A DNA stretch of 50,348 bases from JAZDKP01 sp043802925 (GTDB lineage: Bacteria; Fibrobacterota; OXYB2-FULL-49-7; JAEUSG01): positions 1-50,348 of the forward strand of contig JAZDKP010000274.1 of assembly GCA_043802925.1 (NCBI GenBank). The letters are read 5' to 3'. The notes beneath the pieces are model-generated. The model saw only the letters and a list, made by a program, of their open reading frames with translations, did not search any database and had not been told where the DNA came from. Made by a program: the position numbers and the translations under genes. Shown one piece after another: positions 15,559-22,990 of this stretch. The stretch's first letter is position 1; each line of letters starts with the position of its first letter.

Positions 15559-16539
15559 ATGGGACACGAACTAACCAAAAACCAGAATGGGCAGCATGAA
15601 TTCATGTACTGCGGCAAAGAACCATGGCATGGCCTTGGCCAGCGGCTTAACGGGCCCGCAACAAGCGTTGAAGCCATCGATGCGGCGAACCTGGCCTGGT
15701 CTGTCAGTAAGCGCGAAATGATGACGCTTGACGGCATCGACTGCAAAGGCTATTCCGCTGTCGTCCGTGACGACAACAACAAGCTTCTTTCCATCATGAA
15801 AGACAGCTATCAGCCCATACAGAACATAGAGGCTTTTGCCTTCTTTGATTCTGTTGTAGGAACAGGGGAGGCGGTTTACGAAACCGCGGGCTCCATCTAC
15901 GAAGGGCGCAGGGTCTTCCTCGTGGCAAAGCTTCCTTCGTCATTTTTTGCCACGGCGGACGACCGCATTGACCAATACCTTACCCTCATGAACACTCATG
16001 ACGGGTCCAGCGCCCTTCGGATGTATTTCACACCGATAAGGGTTGTTTGTAAAAACACGCTCATGGCCTCGCTTTCCAAGATGAAGGATTGCGTTTCCAT
16101 TCAGCACACCGGCGATATCGCCACCAAAATCAAAGAAGCCCAGGACTCCCTGGGGATTGCGAAGAAATACTTCATGTCCTTCCAGGAAATCGTTGAAAAG
16201 CTCGTTCAGAAGCAAATGGACGTAAAGCTCGTTGACGAATTCCTGAAAGAACTCTTCAAGCCCGCGGCCAACCTTAACAAGGCCCAGAAGGATGAAGTTT
16301 CCAAGCAGGCTCAGAAGAAAATCTCACAGGTCAAAGCCAACTTTGATTGCGACCCGAAGAATAACCTTCCCGGCATTCAGGGAACCATGTGGGGATTCTG
16401 GAACGCAATCGCGCAATTCGCTGACCATGAATGCCGGAGTGTCGGAGGAAACGCTGATAACCGTATGACCAGCATCATGCAGGGGTATTCGGCGGATCTG
16501 AAACAGACTTCTTTGGAAAAGATTATGTCTTTGGTCTAA
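15559..16539 (+). CDS. DUF932 / phage-plasmid-like protein (TIGR03299 type)
   Basis: A 326-residue protein of the DUF932 family, common on plasmids and phages and functionally undefined. Typical segments are PWHGLGQRL near the start, SYQPIQNIEAFAFFDSVV, GRRVFLVAKLP, DQYLTLMNTHDGSSA and RVVCKNTLMASL. A helical C-terminal region follows and the protein ends near NADNRMTSIMQGYSADL. AGAAGGAACG precedes the ATG. Family members often accompany recombination or replication genes on mobile DNA; no such partner is seen here. Confidence 0.85.
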   Translation: MGHELTKNQNGQHEFMYCGKEPWHGLGQRLNGPATSVEAIDAANLAWSVSKREMMTLDGIDCKGYSAVVRDDNNKLLSIMKDSYQPIQNIEAFAFFDSVVGTGEAVYETAGSIYEGRRVFLVAKLPSSFFATADDRIDQYLTLMNTHDGSSALRMYFTPIRVVCKNTLMASLSKMKDCVSIQHTGDIATKIKEAQDSLGIAKKYFMSFQEIVEKLVQKQMDVKLVDEFLKELFKPAANLNKAQKDEVSKQAQKKISQVKANFDCDPKNNLPGIQGTMWGFWNAIAQFADHECRSVGGNADNRMTSIMQGYSADLKQTSLEKIMSLV

Positions 16540-16563
16540 TTACTTTGGCTTCTTTTTTAGGTT

Positions 16564-16606
16564 AAAAGCCTTTGGATAAGGGAAACCTGTCTGAAGGCTT
16601 TTTCTT
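16564..16606 (+). terminator. Rho-independent terminator after the DUF932 gene
   Basis: AAAAGCCTT (16564-16572) pairs with AAGGCTTTTT (from 16594), followed by CTTTTTGG. Confidence 0.75.
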
Positions 16607-16648
16607 TTTGGCAATTCATCTCTGATGAATAAATCCCCACCTTAGAAT

Positions 16649-16780
16649 ACCCCCACCACCCATACAACGGAAGCGTTCTTTAGAGCATGATCGGCCTAAA
16701 AGTCCGGGCCGATCATCCGGCCATTCGGTAAACTTATAATCTGCCTTACTCATGGCCTCCATTCCGTTGTATACCCCTAT
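16649..16780 (+). repeat. Palindromic repeat sharing a motif with 6902-6945
   Basis: ACCCCCACCACCCATAC at 16649-16665 is identical to 6902-6918. ATACAACGGAA (16662-16672) pairs with TTCCGTTGTAT (16762-16772), and an inner helix joins GATCGGCC with GGCCGATC near 16688-16714. ATACCCC follows the right arm at both sites. No gene is present. Confidence 0.6.
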
Positions 16781-16789
16781 TTATTAAAA

Positions 16790-16915
16790 CATAATCGGGG
16801 CATTCCTGGGCCATCCCCGTACCCCAGGCCGCACTTTAGACGCTCCCGCGAGTCGCGTGACGAGGCCCGTTTTAGTCGCTCTTGGCGGCTTTGTAAAAGG
16901 GCCTCTAAACCATTC
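16790..16915 (+). repeat. Island repeat family: tail plus head
   Basis: The tail (CATTCCTGGGCCATCCCCG at about 16801-16819) runs into a head beginning GACGCTCCCGCGAG at 16839. The head hairpin has GAGGCCC-TTTT pairing with AAAA-GGGCCTC, one G bulged. Same family as 10686-10897 and 17691-17820. Confidence 0.75.
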
Positions 16916-17273
16916 TCAGAACATCCGGACCGGCCCGCTGCGGACCAGGGCAGGGGCAAAACTCGCCCGTATATCATGGGCTCCTCTTGCCCCTGTCGGA
17001 TATTAGAGTATTGTATTTTCACCCCTGCTTATTGAGGGTTTCCCTTGCAAGGGGTTTTAAACAATTGCCTTATCCAATTACGCTTCAAGTGGTATTTCCT
17101 GTTCGCATAACTCAAAACCATAGGTCACCTTCAGCCGTAGGCTAATCATGGCAACGGGTAACAGCTTTTTCTTTTAAAGGCTTGCAATTCTTCTTTTGCA
17201 TTCGTGGACAACATCTTTATCGGCAGTCCTTTTTTAAAACGGGTTTGTTTTATATCGCCTCCCCAAAGCCGCT
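16916..17273. other. Non-coding spacer before structured RNA copy D
   Basis: No gene supported. A hairpin joins CAGGGGCAA (near 16950) to TTGCCCCTG (near 16990). CCCTTGCAAGGGG lies at about 17043-17055, echoing the terminator at 17609. From 17065 the + strand is pyrimidine-rich, as before the other copies of the RNA element. Confidence 0.45.
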
Positions 17274-17410
17274 AATGTCCCTTTTCGCTTAGACAAGACC
17301 TTAAAAATAATGTTGCCGCGCTTTGCCGGCATCGTCAGGGGCTATGCAGCTCCCATCCTACATTATTTTTGCGGCCGCTGGACAGCGGACATCTTGCACG
17401 CCGGGACATT
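17274..17410 (+). ncRNA. Structured RNA element, copy D
   Basis: P1: AATGTCCC 17274-17281 with GGGACATT 17403-17410. P2: CAAGA 17294-17298 with TCTTG 17392-17396. P3: AAAAATAATGT 17303-17313 with ACATTATTTTT 17360-17370. P4: TGCCG 17314-17318 with CGGCA 17327-17331. P5: GGGGCT 17338-17343 with AGCTCC 17348-17353 (one G-U pair). P6: CCGCT 17375-17379 with AGCGG 17384-17388. P1, P3, P4 and P6 differ in sequence from copy A while staying paired. It lies 45 nt upstream of a 44-residue zinc-ribbon gene, not of a SpoVG-like gene. Confidence 0.78.
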
Positions 17411-17455
17411 ATCCAAGGGGCGTATCTAAAACAACCCTAAAAAAGGAGCCTCAAG

Positions 17456-17590
17456 ATGAAAAAGTCCACGCAAAAAAAGAACCGCAACATCACCAGAACA
17501 AGCTGCCCCCTGTGCCATTCAAAGATGCGGGCTGACGGTGACAACAATCTCGAATGCGAACAGTGCAACCACGTTGAATACCGCGGATAA
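17456..17590 (+). CDS. 44-residue zinc-ribbon protein
   Basis: ATG 17456 with AAAAGGAG at 17441-17448. The product has a basic N-terminus (MKKSTQKKNRN), then CPLC (Cys17, Cys20) and CEQC (Cys34, Cys37), a four-Cys zinc ribbon that could bind nucleic acid or ribosomes. Good ribosome site, structured RNA copy D upstream and a terminator downstream all support a real gene despite its size. No family name can be given. Confidence 0.75.
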   Translation: MKKSTQKKNRNITRTSCPLCHSKMRADGDNNLECEQCNHVEYRG

Positions 17591-17608
17591 GGCGAAATCA
17601 AAAACTAA

Positions 17609-17645
17609 CCCCTTGCAAGGGAAACCCCCTTGCAGGGGGTTTTTC
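17609..17645 (+). terminator. Double hairpin terminator
   Basis: CCCCTTGCAAGGGG (17609-17622) is self-complementary and is followed by a second hairpin, CCCCC-ttgca-GGGGG (17626-17640), with TTTT. Confidence 0.75.
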
Positions 17646-17690
17646 ACGTTGAAAATGTGTATAAGAAGGGAGAAGCACCGGATAAATATC

Positions 17691-17820
17691 ACGAGGCCCG
17701 TTTTAGTCGCTCTTGGCGGCTTTGTAAAAGGGCCCCTAAACCATTAAAGGCCACCATCGGGGTATTCCTGGTCCATCCCCCGTACCCCATGGCCGCATCT
17801 TTGACGCTCCCGCTAGTCAC
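17691..17820 (+). repeat. Island repeat family: last copy, broken at the island edge
   Basis: A head lacking its first ~20 bases starts ACGAGGCCCG at 17691. Its hairpin matches that at 16861, and a complete tail follows. A new head starts GACGCTCCCGC at 17808 and breaks off at about 17820. The break, followed by genes on the other strand, marks the likely right end of the island. Confidence 0.7.
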
Positions 17821-17919
17821 TTAATGGCAGGTACCGGTGGAACAGCCGACCAGTTTGTAATAGACGAAACCGAGTGCGGCTCCGATTTGGAGAGGTTGAT
17901 GTTATGCTTGCTGGTGCCG

Positions 17920-18192
17920 TTATTTTTTCCGATATATCCAAAATTGCCACAATAATAATACCGAAAAAACAACCCCCGGGACATTGGAGCAGAAAATGAA
18001 CCAGTCCCTTGGTGTTTTTGTCCAGGCATACAGAGACCATAGAATCAGGGTCAACGAGCAAAACAGGATGAGGAACAAGGAAAGCCCTTCGGTTGATTTT
18101 CGTCTGTAGTTCTTTATGAATTGAATGGGCAGGCCGAAACATAAATAAACGATGGAGACTATCATGGCCGCATAGCCAAGAACGTTATTCAT
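17920..18192 (-). CDS. SemiSWEET-type PQ-loop membrane protein
   Basis: A 90-residue protein with three membrane segments: MNNVLGYAAMIVSIVYLCFG, a central one around LSLFLILFCSLTLILWSLY, and a C-terminal one. The loop GLPIQFIKNYRRKSTEGLS is the PQ-loop signature with PQ replaced by PIQ. SemiSWEETs dimerise to move small sugars. Length is normal for the family. The methyltransferase gene upstream ends ten bases before its start. Confidence 0.82.
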   Translation of the reverse strand: MNNVLGYAAMIVSIVYLCFGLPIQFIKNYRRKSTEGLSLFLILFCSLTLILWSLYAWTKTPRDWFIFCSNVPGVVFSVLLLWQFWIYRKK

Positions 18193-18201
18193 AAAATCGC
18201 T

Positions 18202-18780
18202 TTAAAGGATGTTTTCAGCAATCACAATATAATGGCTTGCATTGAGCGGCCGGGACTCAATTAAAACATAACCGGAATCCGACAAAAAAGATTCCACATC
18301 CTTTATCGCCAACCGGTCATAGCCGGGCGGACCTTTTTCCGTGGGTTCTTTTTTCCATTCAATGACGGCCAGCCTGCTCCTGGCCTTCAGCATTTTCCGG
18401 ATGTTGGATAAAAAGGCTTTCGGGTCTTTGACTTCATGAAGGACGAAGGCGATGAGCGCCACATCAGCGACCGGTTGCGGTTTGGACGGGCCGTCTTCGG
18501 AACAAAGGAGCGCATCAATATTATTAATCCCGGTGGCCACGATACGTCTGTTCAGTTCCTGCAGCATGTCGGGGCTGCTGTCCAGGGCAAGAACATGCCC
18601 ATGGGGGCCTATAATTCGGGCGGCTTCGAGGGAAAAATATCCCGTTCCCGCCCCCACATCCAAAAAGGTATGGTCGGGCCGCAAACCGATGCTCCGCAAG
18701 ATTTCCAAAGGTGGAAGCGTTTTGCGGCGTTCCGGGTTGTCGAGTTTTTCCATTTCTTTAGGGTCAAATTTGTGCGCCAT
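18202..18780 (-). CDS. Class I SAM-dependent methyltransferase
   Basis: A 192-residue protein. SAM-binding motif I is FLDVGAGTGYFSLEAA (residues ~39-54), the acidic end of strand 2 is ALDSSPDM, and motif post-I/II is VADVALIAFVLHEVKD. The UbiE/type-11 group fits; the substrate is unknown. It sits immediately downstream of lgt (7-base gap) in a leftward run, so it may be co-transcribed with it. Confidence 0.85.
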   Translation of the reverse strand: MAHKFDPKEMEKLDNPERRKTLPPLEILRSIGLRPDHTFLDVGAGTGYFSLEAARIIGPHGHVLALDSSPDMLQELNRRIVATGINNIDALLCSEDGPSKPQPVADVALIAFVLHEVKDPKAFLSNIRKMLKARSRLAVIEWKKEPTEKGPPGYDRLAIKDVESFLSDSGYVLIESRPLNASHYIVIAENIL

Positions 18781-18787
18781 GTCGATG

Positions 18788-19621
18788 TTACTTTCGAGTG
18801 CAGACTTTATTATACAATAAAACGCCCACGAGAATCATTAAACAACAGAGGATTTGCCCCATGGTCATAACACCAAGGAATTTGCCGACCTGAATATCCG
18901 GTTCCCTGAAGAATTCAATGATGAACCGTGCCGAAGCATACCCCACAAGATATGCTAATGTTTTGGCTCCGGGGGATAGAAATAGCCGTTTTCTTGTTGT
19001 CCATAATATGGCGAAAAGGAGAAACCCTTCGAACAACGCCTCATACAACTGAGAAGGGTGGCGTAGACGATAGGAGGGAGCCAGCGGAAAGTACATACCC
19101 CATGAAACGGATGTCAGCCGCCCATACAGTTCACCGTTGATAAAGTTCCCGATGCGTCCGAAGGCGTAGCCCAGAGGCACCACCGGGGCAAGCGCATCCG
19201 TCACCGATGTGAGCGGAACATTGGCCTTGCGGCAACACAACCATAAACTGACGAAAACGCCGATAAGCCCGCCATGAAACGACATGCCACTTAAACCGGT
19301 ATAATGCCAGGAACCGCTCGATATATCAAAGGGCAGGATTATTTCCAATGGATTGTGCCAATAATATTTAAAATTGTAAAATAGAACATAACCCAGCCGC
19401 GCGCCGATGATTGTCCCCAAGATACCCCAGGTCAGGACACGGTCCAACAAAGGGGAGGAGAGATTAATTTCTTTTTGTTTGATACGGTACGTTGTCAGCA
19501 GGTAAACAAGCGAAAACGCAACGACATACATAAAGCCATACCATCGAACGTGAAAGAACCCGACCTGGATTAAATCCGGGTGAATTCTTTCGGGAATATG
19601 CTGCCACCAGTAGTAAAACAT
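18788..19621 (-). CDS. lgt: Prolipoprotein diacylglyceryl transferase
   Basis: Lgt transfers diacylglycerol to the lipobox cysteine of prolipoproteins in the inner membrane. The 277-residue protein has the usual ~7 membrane segments. Signature segments are FHVRWYGFMYV, GARLGYVLFYN, GMSFHGGLIG with the catalytic-region His, GRIGNFINGELYGR with the essential Asn/Arg motif, and HPSQLYEA. The lipoproteins at 2788 and 43368 are among its probable substrates. Confidence 0.96.
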   Translation of the reverse strand: MFYYWWQHIPERIHPDLIQVGFFHVRWYGFMYVVAFSLVYLLTTYRIKQKEINLSSPLLDRVLTWGILGTIIGARLGYVLFYNFKYYWHNPLEIILPFDISSGSWHYTGLSGMSFHGGLIGVFVSLWLCCRKANVPLTSVTDALAPVVPLGYAFGRIGNFINGELYGRLTSVSWGMYFPLAPSYRLRHPSQLYEALFEGFLLFAILWTTRKRLFLSPGAKTLAYLVGYASARFIIEFFREPDIQVGKFLGVMTMGQILCCLMILVGVLLYNKVCTRK

Positions 19622-19641
19622 TCCGAGCTATTTCATTTCAC

Positions 19642-19953
19642 TTAAAGTGAGGGCTCTTTAAACACGGATTTCATTCGCACTAAAGAGATGGCTTTGTTCA
19701 TTCCTAAATATCTTGCCACACCGATAAGTCCTGAAACCAATCCTACCGGAACGCAGGCAACGCCAATCATCCAGTATGTCAAAGAACCGGTTGAAAAATG
19801 AATTATTGAAACACCGGCTATCAGCAGGGAGACGGACGAGCGAAGATAGGCCATTAACGTCCTTTCATTCGCGAGAAGCGTTCTGTCTATGGCAAGTTCA
19901 TCCCTCAGTATAAGTTCAGTATTGCTAAACCGCGAGTACGCCTTGTCGGACAT
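19642..19953 (-). CDS. DUF202 (YidH-type) membrane protein
   Basis: A 103-residue protein with the family motif LAIDRTLLANERTLMAYLRS followed by three hydrophobic segments. DUF202 proteins are small inner-membrane proteins of unknown function. It precedes lgt by 20 bases and is likely in the same operon. Confidence 0.88.
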   Translation of the reverse strand: MSDKAYSRFSNTELILRDELAIDRTLLANERTLMAYLRSSVSLLIAGVSIIHFSTGSLTYWMIGVACVPVGLVSGLIGVARYLGMNKAISLVRMKSVFKEPSL

Positions 19954-20019
19954 AAAACCCCCACTTGTTTAGAGATGTGTGCCGTATTATCAACCCGCCA
20001 CATAAATTGTTAAATCGAT

Positions 20020-20376
20020 TCACAAGCTTTTCCTTATGCTGAAAACGGCCCAAAACAGTATTAACGCAACAATAAGCAAATTGCGAGAATATCTTATCCA
20101 GTGGCCTATGGTGGCAGGTTCGTCATCGGTTGTAAGGCCATTAAAGCGCCAGATATCAAGATACCGCGCGCCAATTAAAGACAGCGCGGTAATCCAATAA
20201 AGGCCGACGCATAATCCAAACCAGTCCTTTGCACCAAAGGCGGTTAAGAAGGCGAAAACAACCAGGAGCACGTTTCCGATGCAGTACCAATAAAAATAGA
20301 CTAAAAAGCTCAACCGGGTTTCGAAACCAGGCGAATTTTTGTTGGCCCTGGATTGGTCGTCAATCGTTTTGCTCAT
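20020..20376 (-). CDS. Hypothetical small membrane protein
   Basis: A 118-residue protein with about four hydrophobic segments: near FLVYFYWYCIGNVLLVVFAF, GLCVGLYWITALSLIG, and a final LLIVALILFWAVFSI. The short soluble N-terminus is polar. No recognised family. It is ten bases from the gene before it. Confidence 0.65.
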   Translation of the reverse strand: MSKTIDDQSRANKNSPGFETRLSFLVYFYWYCIGNVLLVVFAFLTAFGAKDWFGLCVGLYWITALSLIGARYLDIWRFNGLTTDDEPATIGHWIRYSRNLLIVALILFWAVFSIRKSL

Positions 20377-20386
20377 GACAATCCTT

Positions 20387-20635
20387 TCAAAACGGCTCGG
20401 ACTTTATTTGCTTAACCAGGCGACTGCCGCCATGACAAAAACTTAATGTCTTCTTGGTTGACAGGCCGGTATAATAATGCGGGGTCTTCCTGCGCCATGT
20501 TACGAGGCAGGTTTCGCAACTCAGACGGTTGTTCCATATGAATAAACGGAGAAGAAACTTCCATCCGCGGTCTATGACCCGGATGTGGCGGTTGGAACCG
20601 CAAACCGGACACAGTGATAATTTATTGTATTCCAT
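20387..20635 (-). CDS. Small zinc-ribbon protein
   Basis: An 82-residue protein starting MEYNKLSLCPVCGSNRHI. The start at 20635 is chosen because GAGG lies eight bases before it; an in-frame ATG at 20650 is less good. CPVCGS and CETC, about 33 residues apart, would form a zinc ribbon, with a hydrophobic basic stretch (GWKFLLRLFIWN) between them. Function unknown. Confidence 0.6.
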   Translation of the reverse strand: MEYNKLSLCPVCGSNRHIRVIDRGWKFLLRLFIWNNRLSCETCLVTWRRKTPHYYTGLSTKKTLSFCHGGSRLVKQIKSEPF

Positions 20636-20736
20636 AAAGAACCTCAACATTATACGCCCTCTTTAATTAGGGGCGCCGACGATTCGATTGGACTTAAAGA
20701 ATTATGGGTGTTCGAAAAAGGCAACGGAGGAGGGGG

Positions 20737-21162
20737 TCAGCACATCAGCTTGAAGAGACAATGGCAGGTAAATAAGGAAGAAACGTTTTCGCGGACAACC
20801 ACGCGCAGACAGGCGCTTTTATCGGCGTCGGAAGACCGGAAAGTTCGAAGAGCGTACAATTCAGTAAACTCACGGCCCCTGGCTTTGCGATAGGTGGAAC
20901 GATTGTCTTTGATTTCCGTGCGAACAAAGCATTGGGATGAGGCCAAACCTAACGGCCTACAAATGACACTCACCAGCATCGGAATGCGCTGAACACCTTC
21001 ATGGCTTATGAAGGAAAGGGTTTTGTAAGGAGCTTTTAGTTCGGCGATGGCGGTTGCATCGACATTTCCATGTTCCTGGTGGGCGCCCATGCCGGAGAGA
21101 AAGACAACTATTATTACGAGCAGTAACCTTAAATGGAATTGGATAGAACAACGAAAGCGCAT
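20737..21162 (-). CDS. Hypothetical exported protein
   Basis: A 141-residue frame with an N-terminal signal-like segment (RLLLVIIVVFLSGMGAHQ). The rest is unfamiliar, with four Cys in the C-terminal half. No clear ribosome site, so the start is uncertain. It fills most of a 570-base gap between two small genes. Confidence 0.45.
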   Translation of the reverse strand: MRFRCSIQFHLRLLLVIIVVFLSGMGAHQEHGNVDATAIAELKAPYKTLSFISHEGVQRIPMLVSVICRPLGLASSQCFVRTEIKDNRSTYRKARGREFTELYALRTFRSSDADKSACLRVVVRENVSSLFTCHCLFKLMC

Positions 21163-21222
21163 ATTACTAATATATGTTTTTATCGCGAATCATGCAATCA
21201 GGGGGGCGTGGCAGAGCGCATT

Positions 21223-21546
21223 CTATTCACTTTTCATGATGGTAATATGGACTTCCTGGGGCAGCGCCAGATGGGCCGCAACCTGCATGGCCTTGAACAG
21301 CCCGACCGCCACCGCGCAACCCGCACAACATCCCGATGAGCCCTTTCGAAAAGGCTGATATACCTGGCCGTCATATCCGTCGCCGATTTCAGCGTAGGCG
21401 TCCACCACCGGCAAGATTGCCGCAAGCCGCGTGATTTTATCGCAGTTGCTCGTGATTTTAAAGGTGACATTCTGACCGTCATCGGAATCGGCCGTTATGT
21501 CCGAAACAAATCCGCAGATACCGGCTTGCACTTTGGCGGTCACCAT
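21223..21546 (-). CDS. DUF6951-type small Cys-containing protein
   Basis: A 107-residue protein. KVQAGICGFVSDITA at the N-terminus, ITSNCDKI, a GCCAGCAVAVG segment and ALPQEVHI at the end match a small protein family I know as DUF6951, found mainly in anaerobes. Five Cys suggest a metal or cluster site. Function unknown. AGGAGA precedes the ATG. Confidence 0.75.
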   Translation of the reverse strand: MVTAKVQAGICGFVSDITADSDDGQNVTFKITSNCDKITRLAAILPVVDAYAEIGDGYDGQVYQPFRKGSSGCCAGCAVAVGLFKAMQVAAHLALPQEVHITIMKSE

Positions 21547-21615
21547 ATAGTTCTCCTCTTATAAAACTATTATAAAAATAGTCTTATTCGTTGCCAAGCC
21601 GTGCATGTACTCGCT

Positions 21616-21825
21616 TTATGGCTTACTTGTCAAAACAATGCCGCATAGCGGACAGGTTTTTTGCCCGCACGGATGCCCGGCCTCATGCGTTTCTTTGTAT
21701 CCGCATTTCTGGCATACGCAGCTTCCTCCCGACGCTTGATTTTGAACGCCTTCCTGACCGTGCCTCCTGCCGCTCCCCGTTCCGGGACCTTGACCCATAG
21801 GGCCTGTTCCATCACCATGTGGCAT
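21616..21825 (-). CDS. Short DUF5320-like head joined to a zinc ribbon
   Basis: A 69-residue protein starting MPHGDGTGPMGQGPGTGSGR, the glycine-rich head typical of DUF5320 proteins. It then has CVCQKCGYKETHEAGHPC and CPLCG, a rubredoxin-like or zinc-ribbon pattern. The start is ATG 21825 because AAGGAGG is eight bases before it; an ATG at 21831 is too close. Its ribbon closely resembles the C-terminal tail of the CDF exporter two genes upstream. It may handle metal or clusters; that is inference. Confidence 0.75.
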   Translation of the reverse strand: MPHGDGTGPMGQGPGTGSGRRHGQEGVQNQASGGSCVCQKCGYKETHEAGHPCGQKTCPLCGIVLTSKP

Positions 21826-21844
21826 AAGCATGACCTCCTTCTTT

Positions 21845-22978
21845 TTAATGTGGACTGCCGTAACGCTTTAAAAAAGCCAGCGTTTTTTCCGCTGTCTGCA
21901 ATGTCACTTTCCCATGTGTGGGAAGGTTCACGACCTCCCGGCACGCCTTCTCGGATTCCGGGCACAGGCCTTTCGTATAACCGAACCGGGCCATGTCGAT
22001 ACCCGCGGGATGCAACGGTATTTCGAACCAGGAACCGAGTTCAATGCCCTTGCCCGCGGCCTTTTTAAGAAGTTCGTTTTTATTGAAAATGCGTACCGGA
22101 TACCGCAGAATAACATTGTCGCACTCCGGGTCCTCTTTCAGTGTTCCAAACCCCAGGCCGGGCAGCTCGCGAGAGTAAATTCCGGCGATGACCTTGCGAT
22201 GTTCAATCAGCGAATCAATATTGCTGATATTTCGTTCGCCTTCGTTTATCTGGACTTTTGCCATACGCTGGAAATAATGCCGGGGCATCTCTCCTTCAAA
22301 TTCCTCTTTTGCAGAGGAGCCCACAGCCAGCCCCAGCCCGGACATCAGACGGTACAAGCGCATCATCAGCGCATGGGTTTGCGGTTTCACGAGCGTGTTG
22401 TGGGTTTTTATTTGCAGCCAGAGCCTTGATTCAGCGGCCATTGACGGTAAAAGCGCGGTTTGATAGAGCCGTTCGACCTTGGGCAGCAGAGTTTCATCAT
22501 TGACCAGCAGCATGCCGCCAAGGCCCGTTGAAAAAGGCTTGTTCCATTGCCCGGAAAAAAACGCGCCAACGCCGAAAGTTCCGCATAATTTGCCGTTCCA
22601 GCGGGTCCCAAAGGCATGGCAGCAGTCTTCGATGACGGGAATATTGCGCCGTCCGGCCCAAGCGAGAACAGGCCCCATGGCTTGAGCGATGCCATAAGTA
22701 TGCTGGACTATCAGAGCTTTGGTTTTCGGCGTGAAGCATGCATCGAGTAACGTTGGATTGAGATTATATGTGCCGGGGTCTATGTCAACATACCGGCAAG
22801 TCGCGTCCAAAAACCGCGCCGCAGAGGGCACCATGACGCAGGTATAGCCTGAAAGGATGACCTCGTCGCCCACACTAACGCCCATGGCCTTGAGCAAGGC
22901 ATAGAGACCGACGCGGCCTTTGGAGAAAAGGAATTCTCCTTGTGCAGCGCGCCCCCTTTTAAAAAAAAGTGAAACCAA
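21845..22978 (-). CDS. DegT/DnrJ/EryC1/StrS-type PLP aminotransferase
   Basis: A 377-residue fold-type I PLP enzyme. The cofactor region has VIEDCCHAFG, and the Schiff-base Lys is in SGQWNKPFSTGLGGM. The N-terminal SKGRVGLYALLKAMGVSVGD and SGYTCVMVPSAA fit the DegT family, which transaminates nucleotide or other sugars. The start is TTG 22978 with GGAG seven bases upstream. No sugar-nucleotide genes are adjacent, so the substrate is unclear. Confidence 0.85.
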   Translation of the reverse strand: MVSLFFKRGRAAQGEFLFSKGRVGLYALLKAMGVSVGDEVILSGYTCVMVPSAARFLDATCRYVDIDPGTYNLNPTLLDACFTPKTKALIVQHTYGIAQAMGPVLAWAGRRNIPVIEDCCHAFGTRWNGKLCGTFGVGAFFSGQWNKPFSTGLGGMLLVNDETLLPKVERLYQTALLPSMAAESRLWLQIKTHNTLVKPQTHALMMRLYRLMSGLGLAVGSSAKEEFEGEMPRHYFQRMAKVQINEGERNISNIDSLIEHRKVIAGIYSRELPGLGFGTLKEDPECDNVILRYPVRIFNKNELLKKAAGKGIELGSWFEIPLHPAGIDMARFGYTKGLCPESEKACREVVNLPTHGKVTLQTAEKTLAFLKRYGSPH

Positions 22979-22990
22979 AATGCGGCTCCA

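Larger units (their letters stand above)
5900..17820 (+). mobile_element. Accessory island with plasmid/phage-type genes and repeated structured elements
   Basis: Between the ferredoxin and the SemiSWEET gene all recognisable genes lie on the + strand and have plasmid/phage character: ParB-like, DUF932, an MITGPARFP-motif protein, four SpoVG-like genes and many small hypothetical genes. Intergenic spacers are long and carry dispersed repeats that I did not find elsewhere in the window. The last repeat copy breaks off at about 17820, after which chromosomal-type genes resume on the opposite strand. No integrase, relaxase, tRNA or clear attachment repeat was found, so the transfer mechanism and exact ends are unknown; the coordinates are approximate. 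Confidence 0.65.

Noticed and set aside
5900..17820. CRISPR array or tRNA-anchored integration site
   Set aside because: The repeats are long, few and irregular, without spacers of uniform length. No tRNA-like cloverleaf with acceptor and T-arm motifs was seen at either edge.
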